Positions 17,615 through 27,312 of a stretch of DNA of 64,000 nt are shown in pieces (within the stretch, counting starts at the first letter, position 1; the number at the start of each line of letters is the position of its first letter). The notes under the pieces are model-generated. The model was given only the letters and a program-made list of their open reading frames with translations. It was not told the DNA's origin and did no database searches. The DNA is from RUG191 sp045642225 (GTDB lineage Bacteria; Bacillota; Clostridia; Lachnospirales; Lachnospiraceae): contig JAZUIN010000107.1 of NCBI GenBank assembly GCA_045642225.1, positions 62,001 to 126,000 of the forward strand, in the 5' to 3' direction. The position numbers and the translations under genes are program-made.

Positions 17615-19363
17615 ATGCAGTTTGTTGTTAAATATTTATCTAAGTACAAAATAGAATCCATACTTGCACCTTGTTGCAAATTGTTTGAAGCGATACTAGA
17701 ACTTCTAGTACCGCTTATTGTTGCGTCTATAATTGACGTAGGCATTAAGGAATACAATGATAATTATATATGGAAAATGTGTGTGTTTGTTTTTGTACTA
17801 GCTGTTTTGGGAGTAGGAGTATCCTTGGTAGGCCAGTATTTTTCTGCGAAGGCAGCGGTAGGGACAGCAGGACTAATTAGAGAAGATTTGGCAAAGAAGA
17901 TACTAGGCTTTACTAGAGAAGAGTATGAAGTGATGGGAGGTGTAACACTTCTTACAAGAATGACTAGTGATGTTAATCAGGTTCAAAATGGAATTAACTG
18001 GACGTTGAGATTAGTTATGCGTTCGCCTTTTATTGTAGGTGGTGCAATTGTTATGTCGGCAATTGTTAGTCTTAAAATGTCAATTGTAATAATTCTTGTT
18101 ACGGTTCTTGTAGTGGTAGTGTTGTACATCATTTTGAAAATTAATGGTCCTAAGATTCTTTCAATACAAAATAAAGTAGATGCTATAACTTCTCAGGTTA
18201 AGAGTAATTATAATGGAGCAAGAGTTTTTAGATCTTTTGGATTGGAAACTAGCGAAGAGCGAGAGTTTAATACTAGATTAGAAGAGCTTTATGACGAGCA
18301 AATTATAGTTGGTCGAATTTCAAATTTACTCAATCCTATTACTTTTGTAATAGTAAATCTTGGATTGGTTGCGGTTATTTATTTCGGCGGAATAGAGGTT
18401 AGCGTAGGTGGCCTTAGCACAGGTCAAATTGTTGCGTTAACGAATTACCTTTCACAGGTCTTAGTAGAGCTGATTAAATTTGCAAACGTTATTGCGTTAC
18501 TTATGAAAGCTTTTCCGTCTGCAGGTAGAATAGAGAATGTGATTAATTATGAGAGCAAAGATAAAGAGTATCGAGTAGAAAAGGAAGAGAAATTTTCGCA
18601 AGAAAGTGCAAAGCGAGATTCGTCTTGTGATGAAATAATTTCTATTAACAATTTAACATTTAAATATCCACGTAGTACAACTGATGTCCTAGAAGATATA
18701 ACATTTTCTGTGAGAAAAGGTGAAAATGTAGGCGTAATAGGTGGTACAGGCTCAGGAAAATCTACATTGATGAAAATTATTATGGGACACTTTGAGCTTG
18801 AAAATGATAAAGTGCTTCTTGATGGTTGCGACATATCGAATGCTTCAAAGGAAGAGATAACAAATAAATTATCATATGTTCCTCAAAATTCAAATTCTTT
18901 CAAGGGGACAATAGAAGAGAATTTGACTATGGGTAAAGATGCAAATGTAGAGGAGGCTTTGCGTTTATCTTGTTTTGACGAGGTGGTAGAGTCAAAAGAA
19001 GAGGGCGTTGATATGCTACTGCTTAAGAATGCGTCAAACCTTTCTGGAGGACAGCGAAAGAGGTTTGCGCTTGCTAGAGCGTTGGTTAAGAAGCCAGAAT
19101 TGATTTTGGTGGATGATGTTACAAATGCGCTTGATTTTATTACAGAAAAGAAATTGATAAATAACATTTTCAATAAGAGGGATATGGCAGTGCTTATTGC
19201 GACGCAGCGTGTCAGTGCATGCATAAACGCAGACAAAATATATGTGCTAGACAATGGGCGAATTGTCGGAGTTGGAAATCACGAGGAATTGCTAGAAAAC
19301 TGTGAGTTGTATCGTGAGATATTTCATGTTCAGTTTCCAGAAAAGGAGGCGGAATATGTCTAA
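17615..19363 (+). CDS. ABC exporter half-transporter with degenerate ATP site
   Basis: The protein has 582 residues from the ATG at 17615, with GGAGAA seven bases upstream. About six membrane helices fill residues ~10-300, followed by an ATPase domain with Walker A GGTGSGKST, Q-loop YVPQNS, signature LSGGQRKR, and a Walker B ending LILVDDVTNALD. The catalytic Glu after Walker B is replaced by Asp, as in the degenerate half of heterodimeric exporters (BmrC/YheI type). It overlaps the second half-transporter gene by 8 bases. The pair is probably a multidrug or peptide exporter; the substrate is unknown. Confidence 0.88.
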   Translation: MQFVVKYLSKYKIESILAPCCKLFEAILELLVPLIVASIIDVGIKEYNDNYIWKMCVFVFVLAVLGVGVSLVGQYFSAKAAVGTAGLIREDLAKKILGFTREEYEVMGGVTLLTRMTSDVNQVQNGINWTLRLVMRSPFIVGGAIVMSAIVSLKMSIVIILVTVLVVVVLYIILKINGPKILSIQNKVDAITSQVKSNYNGARVFRSFGLETSEEREFNTRLEELYDEQIIVGRISNLLNPITFVIVNLGLVAVIYFGGIEVSVGGLSTGQIVALTNYLSQVLVELIKFANVIALLMKAFPSAGRIENVINYESKDKEYRVEKEEKFSQESAKRDSSCDEIISINNLTFKYPRSTTDVLEDITFSVRKGENVGVIGGTGSGKSTLMKIIMGHFELENDKVLLDGCDISNASKEEITNKLSYVPQNSNSFKGTIEENLTMGKDANVEEALRLSCFDEVVESKEEGVDMLLLKNASNLSGGQRKRFALARALVKKPELILVDDVTNALDFITEKKLINNIFNKRDMAVLIATQRVSACINADKIYVLDNGRIVGVGNHEELLENCELYREIFHVQFPEKEAEYV

Positions 19364-21110
19364 AGGATTGATGAAGTTAGCGAGAGATTATAAGCAGTAT
19401 ATGAGCTGGTTTGTTATTTCTATTATACTTGCAGTGGCGAGTACAGGTGGGGCTTTGCTTGTACCTGTTTTCCTTGGAAATGCAATTGATTTGTTGACGA
19501 AAGATGTCGACCTTAAGGCGTTATCATTAATTGCTACGAAGATGGTAATTGTAATTTTTGCAAGTGCACTTTCGACTTGGGTAATGAATGGAATCAATAA
19601 TCGTATTGTTTATGGAATAACTAAGGATTTGAGAAGGCGTTCCTTTGAAAGCTTCGTGAAGGCTAAGATTCGTTTTGTGGATGAGAATACTGCTGGAGAT
19701 ATTGTAAGTAGAATAGTCGTTGATTGCGAAGGGATTTGTGATGGACTACTGCTTGGATTCAACCAATTGTTCGTTGGTGTTGTTACTGTTATTGCGACAT
19801 TAGTATTTATGTTTCGGGTAAATGTAATACTTGCGCTTATAGTTGCGGTGTTGACTCCTATGTCACTACTTGTTGCTAGATTTGTAGCGAAGAAGACACA
19901 TAAGTATTTCGACAAGCAGGCTGCAGCTAGAGGCGAATTAACGGAGCTTAGTGATGATATTATCTCGATGAAAATGATAATTCGCGATGAAGGTGCAGAA
20001 GAATATTTCCTAGATAAATTCATAAAGAAGAATGATGAAAATGTAGATGTTGGAAGAAAGGCTGTATTTTTCTCATCGCTTACAAATCCACTTTCTAGAT
20101 TTGTAAATAATACAATATATGCATCTATTATTCTTGGAGGAAGCTTGTATTGTTTGAAGGGCGGAATAACAGTGGGAACCTTGACGGTATTTCTCGCATA
20201 TGCGACTCAATATGCAAAGCCTTTTAACGATATAACATCTGTTATATCTGAGTTCCAAAATGCATTAGTTTGTATCGATAGAATATATGAGTTAATAGAA
20301 GGAGAACGCGAAGAGGAAGAAGCTGTAGAGAATGAAGATGTGCAAGCTGAAAAAATAGAAGAGAAAAAAGGAGAAGCTTGTGTATTCAGAGGAGACATAA
20401 ACATTTCAAATGTAGATTTTGGATATACAGATAAAATGATACTTAATGGTATTAATATATCGGTTGAACAGGGCGAAAAGATAGCAATAGTTGGACCTAC
20501 GGGGTGCGGGAAAACAACTATATTTAACTTGCTACTAAAGTTCTATGAGCCTTCTTTAGGCAGAATCTTAATAGACGACATTGATATTCGTGATATAAGA
20601 TATGATGTGTTGAGAAATAATCTAGGATTGGTGTTACAAGAAACATTTATCAAAGAAGGAAGTGTAGCAGATAACATCCGATTTGGTAAAAAAGACGCTT
20701 CGTTACAGGAAGTGATTGCGGCAGCGAAGGAATGCTATGCACATGATTTTATAATGAAATTGCCGAAGGGATACGACACGATAATTAGCAATGAGGATGG
20801 ATTACTTTCTCAGGGGGAAAGGCAGTTGGTTTGTGTTAGTAGATTAATGTTGTCTAATCCGTCTATTGTGCTATTAGATGAAGCGACATCTTCTATTGAT
20901 GTATTGAAGGAGCAGTTAATACAGAAAGCTTTTGCAAAGGTTATGAAAGGCAAAACTACATTTGTTGTGGCGCACAGACTTTCTACGATAGTTAATTCGG
21001 ATAGAATAATATGTATAAAAGATGGCAGGGTTGAAGAAGTCGGCAAGCATGAAGAATTAATGAAGAATAAAGGATTTTACTATGACCTTTATATGAGCCA
21101 AATAAGTTAG
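19356..21110 (+). CDS. ABC exporter half-transporter with intact catalytic site
   Basis: The protein has 584 residues, starting at the ATG preceded by AAAGGAGGCGG. The N-terminal part has six membrane helices. An acidic linker, EREEEEAVENEDVQAEKIEE, precedes the ATPase domain near residue 330. The ATPase has Walker A GPTGCGKTT, Q-loop LVLQETF, signature LSQGERQ, Walker B IVLLDEATSSID with the catalytic Glu present, and H-loop VAHRLS. It pairs with the overlapping upstream gene to make a heterodimeric exporter with one hydrolytic site. Confidence 0.9.
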   Translation: MSKGLMKLARDYKQYMSWFVISIILAVASTGGALLVPVFLGNAIDLLTKDVDLKALSLIATKMVIVIFASALSTWVMNGINNRIVYGITKDLRRRSFESFVKAKIRFVDENTAGDIVSRIVVDCEGICDGLLLGFNQLFVGVVTVIATLVFMFRVNVILALIVAVLTPMSLLVARFVAKKTHKYFDKQAAARGELTELSDDIISMKMIIRDEGAEEYFLDKFIKKNDENVDVGRKAVFFSSLTNPLSRFVNNTIYASIILGGSLYCLKGGITVGTLTVFLAYATQYAKPFNDITSVISEFQNALVCIDRIYELIEGEREEEEAVENEDVQAEKIEEKKGEACVFRGDINISNVDFGYTDKMILNGINISVEQGEKIAIVGPTGCGKTTIFNLLLKFYEPSLGRILIDDIDIRDIRYDVLRNNLGLVLQETFIKEGSVADNIRFGKKDASLQEVIAAAKECYAHDFIMKLPKGYDTIISNEDGLLSQGERQLVCVSRLMLSNPSIVLLDEATSSIDVLKEQLIQKAFAKVMKGKTTFVVAHRLSTIVNSDRIICIKDGRVEEVGKHEELMKNKGFYYDLYMSQIS

Positions 21111-21165
21111 TTAAAATGTACACAGAAGATAGCTAGATGTGTAGGCTTTAAGTGTTTTTTGTATA

Positions 21166-21193
21166 TTTACAAAGGCTATTTTTGTGTTATAAT
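21166..21193 (+). promoter_or_regulatory. Sigma-A-type promoter for murA
   Basis: TTTACA (21166-21171), a 16-base spacer and TATAAT (21188-21193) lie 44 bases before the murA ATG. Confidence 0.6.
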
Positions 21194-21236
21194 TATGTTA
21201 ATTGCGACTGCAATTTATTTGGTGAGGTGTAAATTT

Positions 21237-22532
21237 ATGGAACAATATGTAATGAAAGGTGGCACACCACTTAATGGTGAAGTTGAAATAAGCGGTGCAA
21301 AGAATGCAGCATTAGCGATTTTGGCAGCAGCTATTATGACGGATGACACTGTTACAATTAACAATTTACCAGATGTACGAGACGTAAATGTAATGATAGG
21401 CGCAATGGAAGACATTGGCGTTCATATAGATAGAACAAGTAGACAAAGTGTTAAGATTAATGCATCCACAATTGGCAGATTAACTGTTGATTATGAATAC
21501 ATTAAGAAGATTAGAGCATCATATTATTTATTAGGATCATTACTTGGTAAATATAGAAAGGCAGAGGTTGCTTTGCCAGGTGGATGTGATATAGGAAGTC
21601 GTCCTATTGATCTTCATGTTAAAGGCTTTAAGAAATTAGGTGCAGAAGTTGATTTGAGTTATGGACTAATTTCTGCAAGCGCTAAGAGATTAATCGGTAG
21701 CCATATATATTTGGATAAAGTTTCAGTTGGTGCTACTATCAATGTTATGATGGCAGCAGCTTTGGCGGAAGGCAAGACAGTTCTTGAAAATGCTGCGAAA
21801 GAACCACACGTAGTAGATGTGGCTAACTTTTTGAATAGCATGGGCGCTAATATTCGTGGTGCTGGTACAGATGTTATTAGAATTGTTGGAGTTAATAGCT
21901 TACATGGTACAGAATATTCTGTTATTCCAGATCAGATTGAGGCTGGTACATTTATGTTTGCAGCAGCAACTACTAAGGGTGATATTACAGTTAAGAATGT
22001 CATTCCTAAGCACTTAGAAGCAACAACAGCAAAGCTTATAGATGCTGGTTGCCAGGTTATTGAATATGATGATGCGGTACGTGTTATTGCTAATAAGATG
22101 AAATTAGTTGGAACACAAGTTACTACTTTGCCATATCCAGGATTCCCAACAGATATGCAGCCACAGATGACAGCAGTTCTCGCATTGGCAGAAGGAACTA
22201 GTACAGTAGCAGAGACTATTTGGGAAAATAGATTCAAGTATGTTGATGAATTAGTTAGAATGGGTGCTAATATTAAGGTTGAGGGCAATGTTGCTATTAT
22301 GACTGGAATAGAGCAGTACGAAGGTGCAAGAGTAAGTGCACCAGACTTGAGAGCAGGTGCTGCATTAGTTATTGCTGGATTAGGTGCTAAGGGAGTTACT
22401 ATTGTAGATGATATTTATTATATTCAGAGAGGATATGATAGATTTGAAGAGAAGTTAAGAGGACTTGGCGCTGAGATTGAGGTAACTACTTCGGAAAAAG
22501 AAATTGAGAAATTTAAAATAAAAGTATCATAG
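21237..22532 (+). CDS. murA: UDP-N-acetylglucosamine 1-carboxyvinyltransferase
   Basis: A 431-residue enzyme transferring enolpyruvate from PEP to UDP-GlcNAc, the first committed step of peptidoglycan synthesis in the cytoplasm. The start at 21237 gives the usual MurA N-terminus and follows GGTGAGG. Motifs are EISGAKNAALAILAAA (substrate lysine and Asn), RASYYLLGSLLG, and LPGGCDIGSRPIDLH, in which the catalytic, fosfomycin-reactive Cys is present. The C-terminal half repeats the fold (LRAGAALVIAGLGA). It is monocistronic, with its own promoter and a strong terminator. Confidence 0.96.
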   Translation: MEQYVMKGGTPLNGEVEISGAKNAALAILAAAIMTDDTVTINNLPDVRDVNVMIGAMEDIGVHIDRTSRQSVKINASTIGRLTVDYEYIKKIRASYYLLGSLLGKYRKAEVALPGGCDIGSRPIDLHVKGFKKLGAEVDLSYGLISASAKRLIGSHIYLDKVSVGATINVMMAAALAEGKTVLENAAKEPHVVDVANFLNSMGANIRGAGTDVIRIVGVNSLHGTEYSVIPDQIEAGTFMFAAATTKGDITVKNVIPKHLEATTAKLIDAGCQVIEYDDAVRVIANKMKLVGTQVTTLPYPGFPTDMQPQMTAVLALAEGTSTVAETIWENRFKYVDELVRMGANIKVEGNVAIMTGIEQYEGARVSAPDLRAGAALVIAGLGAKGVTIVDDIYYIQRGYDRFEEKLRGLGAEIEVTTSEKEIEKFKIKVS

Positions 22533-22551
22533 TTTTGATATTTGAGTATGA

Positions 22552-22578
22552 AAAAAGTGCGACATCGTCGCACTTTTT
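22552..22578. terminator. Bidirectional intrinsic terminator
   Basis: The stem AAAAAGTGCGAC-ATC-GTCGCACTTTTT lies between the convergent murA and HD-GYP genes. Confidence 0.95.
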
Positions 22579-22589
22579 ATTTTGTATTT

Positions 22590-23759
22590 TTATAATATAG
22601 ATGTGATAGATAAATCAAGCTCTTTAGATAAATCAACCAATTCATCTTTGGTGATTTGAACTATCGGTCTAGATAGTTTGTTCTTATTAATATATACAAC
22701 TTTACCACTTCTGCCATCTGAAAGCATAACCAAACTGTTTTGATATGCATTTGCTATTCTTGCTAAGAATGTAAGAATGTATTGTGTGTCGTATTTCTGT
22801 AAGCCATCTTCTTCGAAAGCTGCGATAACTTGGAATGCACATTTTGGTGCACGATATGTACGAGCAGATGTCATAGCATCATAAACATCAGCGATAGCAA
22901 TGATTGCTGCGTAATCTGATATCTCTTCTGCTTCGAGACCTCTAGGATAACCACTTCCATCACTTCTTTCATGATGTTGAAGTGCACCACAAATGATTTC
23001 TCTATCAAAATTGGCTTTCTTAAGAATCTTGCTACCTCTTTGAGCATGTGACCTGATTAGGTCAAACTCTTCGTCAGTTAGCTTTCCGTTCTTATTGAGA
23101 ACTTCATCAGGTATTTCAGCCTTGCCAATATCATGTAATAATCCTGCAAGTGTTAGTTGGTTGAGGTCTTCACGAGATAATTTCAACCATTTACCGATAG
23201 CTCGTGAAATTAATGCAACATTTATAGAATGTGCATAGACACTATCGTCAACAGAACGCATACAAGATAGAAGATCAAATACCTTGATAGTTGTCTTGCC
23301 TGCGAAAAGTCCTTCTATATCGGTTATTAATGATTGGCTAGCTATATTGTCACTGCCAAACATAATCTTATCAAAAGCATCCTCAAGATTAGCCATTGCC
23401 TTAGAATAGTTAAGCTGAAAATCTCTATATTCATCACCGCTTTGAAGACGGTTCTTGTATGACATAGATTCTATAATAGCTGGCTCTTTCTCTTTAGGTT
23501 CAGGCTCAGGTTCTGGCTCTGGCTCTGGTTCCGGCTCCGGCTCAGGAATTTGTTCTACAACTGGCTCTGGTTCAGCTTCAATTTCATCTGTAAAATCATT
23601 TTCAACTGTTACTTCTGATATTTTATAAAAAGAAAGACGAGCGATTAATTGTGAATTTAACACTGTGCCAGCTTTGGCAATCGTCTGTCCTCTCTTTGTA
23701 ACGATTGGTTTTGAAACAACCATTCCTGATTTTAGTTTGTTAACTGGTAATGTAGTCAT
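22590..23759 (-). CDS. HD-GYP domain c-di-GMP phosphodiesterase
   Basis: The protein has 389 residues from the ATG at 23759, where GGGGAG precedes the codon; the upstream in-frame ATG has no such site. Residues ~1-60 are a small N-terminal domain found in HD-GYP proteins (LKSGMVVSKPIVTKRGQTIA). A Pro-Glu repeat linker covers ~65-90. The HD-GYP domain holds HSINVALIS, LLHDIGKAEIP, SHAQRG, HHERSDGSGYPRGL and ADVYDAMTSARTYR, so the metal ligands and GYP loop are intact. It should degrade cyclic di-GMP in the cytoplasm. No diguanylate cyclase is in the window. Confidence 0.9.
   Translation of the reverse strand: MTTLPVNKLKSGMVVSKPIVTKRGQTIAKAGTVLNSQLIARLSFYKISEVTVENDFTDEIEAEPEPVVEQIPEPEPEPEPEPEPEPEPKEKEPAIIESMSYKNRLQSGDEYRDFQLNYSKAMANLEDAFDKIMFGSDNIASQSLITDIEGLFAGKTTIKVFDLLSCMRSVDDSVYAHSINVALISRAIGKWLKLSREDLNQLTLAGLLHDIGKAEIPDEVLNKNGKLTDEEFDLIRSHAQRGSKILKKANFDREIICGALQHHERSDGSGYPRGLEAEEISDYAAIIAIADVYDAMTSARTYRAPKCAFQVIAAFEEDGLQKYDTQYILTFLARIANAYQNSLVMLSDGRSGKVVYINKNKLSRPIVQITKDELVDLSKELDLSITSIL
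23497..23544. repeat. Hexanucleotide tandem repeat in HD-GYP linker
   Basis: There are eight copies of GG(T/C)TC(A/T/C) on the plus strand, encoding alternating Pro-Glu on the minus strand. Third-position differences between copies show it is not a recent expansion, but copy number could still vary. Confidence 0.8.
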
Positions 23760-23843
23760 AAATACTCCCCAATTTGAATTTTGTATAAATACACTTACAT
23801 ACCTATTATAGTAGAGAAGGATACTCTTTTGCAATAAAAAGTT

Positions 23844-24185
23844 TTATGGATTGCTTTGTTTGTGCTTTTCTAAGGCGATTTTGGTTGCGCGTAAAATGTC
23901 CTTCAATATCTTGATATCTTCTGGAGTGCAAGAGTTTAATAGGTTGAGAATATCGTCTTTGTCAGCTATAGCTGTGTTGGGAGAATCAAAAAGCAAGTCG
24001 TCAGTTCGAACAGATAGTTCTTGTGAAATCTTAACAAGAACTGCTAGGCTTAGCTTTGTATTTCCAGTTTCTATATGGCTTAAGTGAGTAGTAGATATTC
24101 CAACAGCTTCTGAAAGTTGTTCTTGAGATAGTTGGCACGCTTTTCTATATTTTCTTATTCGTTGTCCGATTTTGTAGTAATTCAT
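23844..24185 (-). CDS. Xre-family HTH transcriptional regulator
   Basis: A 113-residue protein with an N-terminal HTH_3 domain: IGQRIRKYRKACQLSQEQLS, then VGISTTHLSHIETGNTKLS as the recognition segment. The C-terminal 45 residues are helical with a Thr-Pro-Glu-Asp turn typical of small Xre regulators in Clostridia (CTPEDIKILKDILRA). AAGGAGAA precedes the start. The gene is divergent from the acyltransferase/ligase operon and could regulate it. An inverted repeat ATAGGCA...TGCCTAT (24235-24241 and 24280-24286) in the shared intergenic region is a candidate operator. Confidence 0.8.
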   Translation of the reverse strand: MNYYKIGQRIRKYRKACQLSQEQLSEAVGISTTHLSHIETGNTKLSLAVLVKISQELSVRTDDLLFDSPNTAIADKDDILNLLNSCTPEDIKILKDILRATKIALEKHKQSNP

Positions 24186-24334
24186 AGTGTTCTCCTTAAA
24201 AAATGTCTATATAAGGTTCTGTAACTTGAATTGTATAGGCAAAAATGATAAGATGACATAAACTGTGTGGGCGAGAATGTGCCTATGTAGTTAATATATT
24301 TTAAGCGTATTATTTGTTGAAATGAGAAAATGTA

Positions 24335-25075
24335 ATGAAAAATGTTATACCTAATAAAATGTTTAATGGCATTCATAAAAAATTGTATGGTCTAGAAATG
24401 TTACTTTCATCTACTAGAAATAAGTTTTCATTAAAGAAGGTAAGCGATTATGAAATAGATGAAACTCGATCAGTTATCTTTGCAGTCAATCATTCGAATT
24501 CTTTTGATATACCAATAACACTAAAAACAATAGGTCATCATTCTTATGTATTAGCGGGAAAACAAAGATTATATTTGTCAGATAGATTTTTCTTTTGGCT
24601 TAATGGTGTGATTTGGGTTGATCGAAAAAGTAAGTCAGATATGAAAAATGTAAAATGCACTTTGGAGAAATATTTACAGAAAAAATATCCAGTGATTTGG
24701 TTTCCAGAAGGAACTTGGAATCTAACAGATAACCTTTTGATGCTACCAATGAAGTGGGGAATTATTGATGTGGCTAGAAATACAGGGGCACAAATTGTTC
24801 CTATTGCGCTTGAATACGATAGGGAGTCAATGGAATGCCTTGCGAGGTTTGGAAAGACGATTGTAGTAGATGAATCAATGGATAATAAGACAGGAATTCG
24901 TCTGTTGCGAGATGAAATGGCGACGGATCGCTATGAACTTTGGGAACAAAAGGGTGTTTGTAGTCGTAAGGATATGAACATAGAAGAAGAACGAGAAAAG
25001 ATGTTGTATCCAGTGGAAGAATATCCACCACTTGATTGGGAATATGAGCAGGAGATTATTTTCTGGGGGAAATAA
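24335..25075 (+). CDS. PlsC-like 1-acylglycerol-3-phosphate acyltransferase
   Basis: A 246-residue acyltransferase. NHSNSFDIP is the HX4D catalytic motif (residues ~51-59), and VIWFPEGTWN is the FPEGT substrate-binding motif (~128-137). PIALEYDRE is the later conserved strand. No strong membrane helix is present, though ~80-100 is amphipathic. It may acylate lysophosphatidate or another hydroxyl acceptor. It opens a five-gene run with two AMP-forming ligases, which suggests a specialised acyl transfer pathway rather than bulk phospholipid synthesis. The next gene begins 4 bases after its stop. Confidence 0.82.
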   Translation: MKNVIPNKMFNGIHKKLYGLEMLLSSTRNKFSLKKVSDYEIDETRSVIFAVNHSNSFDIPITLKTIGHHSYVLAGKQRLYLSDRFFFWLNGVIWVDRKSKSDMKNVKCTLEKYLQKKYPVIWFPEGTWNLTDNLLMLPMKWGIIDVARNTGAQIVPIALEYDRESMECLARFGKTIVVDESMDNKTGIRLLRDEMATDRYELWEQKGVCSRKDMNIEEEREKMLYPVEEYPPLDWEYEQEIIFWGK

Positions 25076-25078
25076 GAG

Positions 25079-26812
25079 ATGAATATTATGGAAACAAATG
25101 AAAAGGAATTTACAGGGTATCCATCTATAGATAAACCGTGGTTACAGTATTACAAAGAAGATGATTTAAAACATGTAGCAGAACATAATACAATTTATCA
25201 GAATATATATTCAAACAATTATAAATATCCTGATGATGTGGCATTGATTTATTATGGTAGGTCAATAAGTTATAAAGAATTTTTTGAGAAAATTGAATTA
25301 ACGAAGCAAGCATTTTTGAAGATGGGTGTTAAAGAGGGAGATAATATAGCATTTCTAATTCTTTCTTGTCCAGAAATGATTTATAGTATTTTAGCGCTAA
25401 ATCAAATTGGCGCTTGTGCAAATATGGTTAATCCAACATTTACTGCAGAACAGATTCGAGATAGAATTAATGATTCGGAAGCAAGTTTAATTCTTATTTT
25501 AGATCAATTGTATGGACGCATTGAAAGTGTTATGAAAGATATATGTCCAAAAACAAAGATAATTGTTCCTTTGAAAAACTCTATGCCTTTGTTAGTGAAA
25601 ACTATTACACATTTCAAGTCAAAAAAGAAAATTGAAAAGACATCAGATACGGTGCTTTGGAATGATTTTATTAAATCTGCAATTGGAGAAGTTCGAACTT
25701 GTGATTATGTGTACAAGGATAATATGTCCGCTGTTATGGTTTATTCTTCTGGAACAACAGGTGCTTCTAAGGGAATTGTTTTAACAAATGATGGAATTAA
25801 TGGAACGATTGCACATTATGATAACTCTGAATATGAATTCAATCGTGGTGATAAATTTCTTCATATAGGTGCTCCTTGGTTGTCAACGTCATTAGTGGTT
25901 TGTTTTCTTATGCCATTACAGAAAGGTATATCTGTAATAATCGAACCATTATTTTCGGAAGAAACATTTTATAAAGGAATAAAAAAGCATAAGCCAACGA
26001 TGACATTAAGTACAATAAGTCATTGGCTTTATGTTGTAAATCATCCAGATGCTAATAAAATAGATTTTTCAAATATGAAATATCCTATTTCCGGTGGAGA
26101 GAAAGTTCATCTTGAAACAGAAACAACAATTAACGAATATCTTAAGAAGAATGGTTGTAAGTCAAGAATAATTATAGGTTATGGTATGTGTGAATTAGGT
26201 AGCACAGCTGTAACTAATAGTAAATATCATTTCAAACAGGGGTCACCTGGATATCCGATTACAGGTGTAAATGTAGCTGCTTTTGACATAGAAACAAATG
26301 AAGAAATGAGATATAGGGAACGTGGAGAAATACGTGTTTTTACCCCTAATCGCATGAAAGAATATTATAAAAATCCTGATGCGACAAAAGAATTTTTTTT
26401 GAAAGACTCAAAAGGACAAGAATGGGGTTGCACTGGTGATGTTGGCTATGTGGATGAAGATGGATTTGTTTGGGTGGAGGGCCGAGCTACAGATTATTTT
26501 ATAACTAGTACAGGTAAAAAGATATTTAATTTTGATATAGAAGATGTAATTCTGGAAGACGAACAAGTTGCTCAATGTGAGGTTATTGGAATTGGTTCTG
26601 AAGGAAAAGGAGTTCCTTATGCATTTGTAGTGGGAAGAACTGACGAAGTTAATGTCGGTGTAATTTTAAAAAGATGTAAGGCTAGACTTGATGAAGAAAG
26701 TATTCCTGTAGAAATAGAGATTCTTGATAAATTTCCAGTTAAGGGGTCTGGAAAGAGGGATATGGAACAGTTAAGACAAATGGCTGAAAATAATATAAAG
26801 ATGCACGATTAA
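25079..26812 (+). CDS. AMP-forming acyl-CoA synthetase-like ligase (first copy)
   Basis: A 577-residue member of the ANL superfamily, activating a carboxylate with ATP. Core motifs are YSSGTTGASKG (A3, P-loop), GYGMCELGS (A5), TGDVGYVDEDGF (A7), EGRATDYF (A8 hinge) and GSGKRD with the A10 catalytic Lys. Residues ~12-24 carry TGYPSIDKPWLQYY, shared with the second ligase at 28236. The acyl acceptor (CoA, carrier protein or a small amine) is not evident; no acyl carrier gene is present. The adjacent PlsC-like gene suggests a fatty acyl substrate. Confidence 0.85.
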   Translation: MNIMETNEKEFTGYPSIDKPWLQYYKEDDLKHVAEHNTIYQNIYSNNYKYPDDVALIYYGRSISYKEFFEKIELTKQAFLKMGVKEGDNIAFLILSCPEMIYSILALNQIGACANMVNPTFTAEQIRDRINDSEASLILILDQLYGRIESVMKDICPKTKIIVPLKNSMPLLVKTITHFKSKKKIEKTSDTVLWNDFIKSAIGEVRTCDYVYKDNMSAVMVYSSGTTGASKGIVLTNDGINGTIAHYDNSEYEFNRGDKFLHIGAPWLSTSLVVCFLMPLQKGISVIIEPLFSEETFYKGIKKHKPTMTLSTISHWLYVVNHPDANKIDFSNMKYPISGGEKVHLETETTINEYLKKNGCKSRIIIGYGMCELGSTAVTNSKYHFKQGSPGYPITGVNVAAFDIETNEEMRYRERGEIRVFTPNRMKEYYKNPDATKEFFLKDSKGQEWGCTGDVGYVDEDGFVWVEGRATDYFITSTGKKIFNFDIEDVILEDEQVAQCEVIGIGSEGKGVPYAFVVGRTDEVNVGVILKRCKARLDEESIPVEIEILDKFPVKGSGKRDMEQLRQMAENNIKMHD

Positions 26813-26867
26813 AATTTTTGGAAGAAAGCATGGATGATTTAAAGAGAGAATAGCAGAGGAGAATAAA

Positions 26868-27311
26868 GTGAGTGTTCGAGAAATTAAAAGAGATGATATA
26901 ACATCAATTATTGAACTATATCATCAGCTGTTACCTAATGATGAATTAGATTATAAAAAAACATGTAATATCCTAGACACTATTATAGAGGACAAAAATA
27001 TGCATATTTTTGTCCTTGAAGAAAGAGGCGTTATTGTGTCTACCGCAACGTTGATAGTTGTTCATAATATAACTCACCAAGGACGGCCATTTGGAATAAT
27101 AGAAAATGTAATTACATTAGAGGCATATAGAGCGAGAGGATATGGCGAACAACTGTTGAAATGGATTATTGAATACGCCAAGAACTTGGAGTGCCATAAA
27201 TTGATGGTCCAAACAAGAAGAAAAGAACAATTTGTAGAAGATTTTTACAAAAAATGTGGGTTTTTAAATACGAATTGTAAAGGTTTTTTACTTGATTATG
27301 AGGAGAAATAA
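26868..27311 (+). CDS. GNAT-family N-acetyltransferase
   Basis: A 147-residue protein with a GTG start following GAGGAG. The acetyl-CoA binding motif A is visible as VITLEAYRARGYGEQLL (R/Q-x-x-G-x-G/A type), and motif B as FYKKCGF near the end. It probably N-acetylates a small molecule or peptide amine. It lies inside the acyl operon between ligase 1 and the membrane protein, so the acetylated compound may be an intermediate of that pathway. Confidence 0.82.
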   Translation: MSVREIKRDDITSIIELYHQLLPNDELDYKKTCNILDTIIEDKNMHIFVLEERGVIVSTATLIVVHNITHQGRPFGIIENVITLEAYRARGYGEQLLKWIIEYAKNLECHKLMVQTRRKEQFVEDFYKKCGFLNTNCKGFLLDYEEK

Positions 27312-27312
27312 T

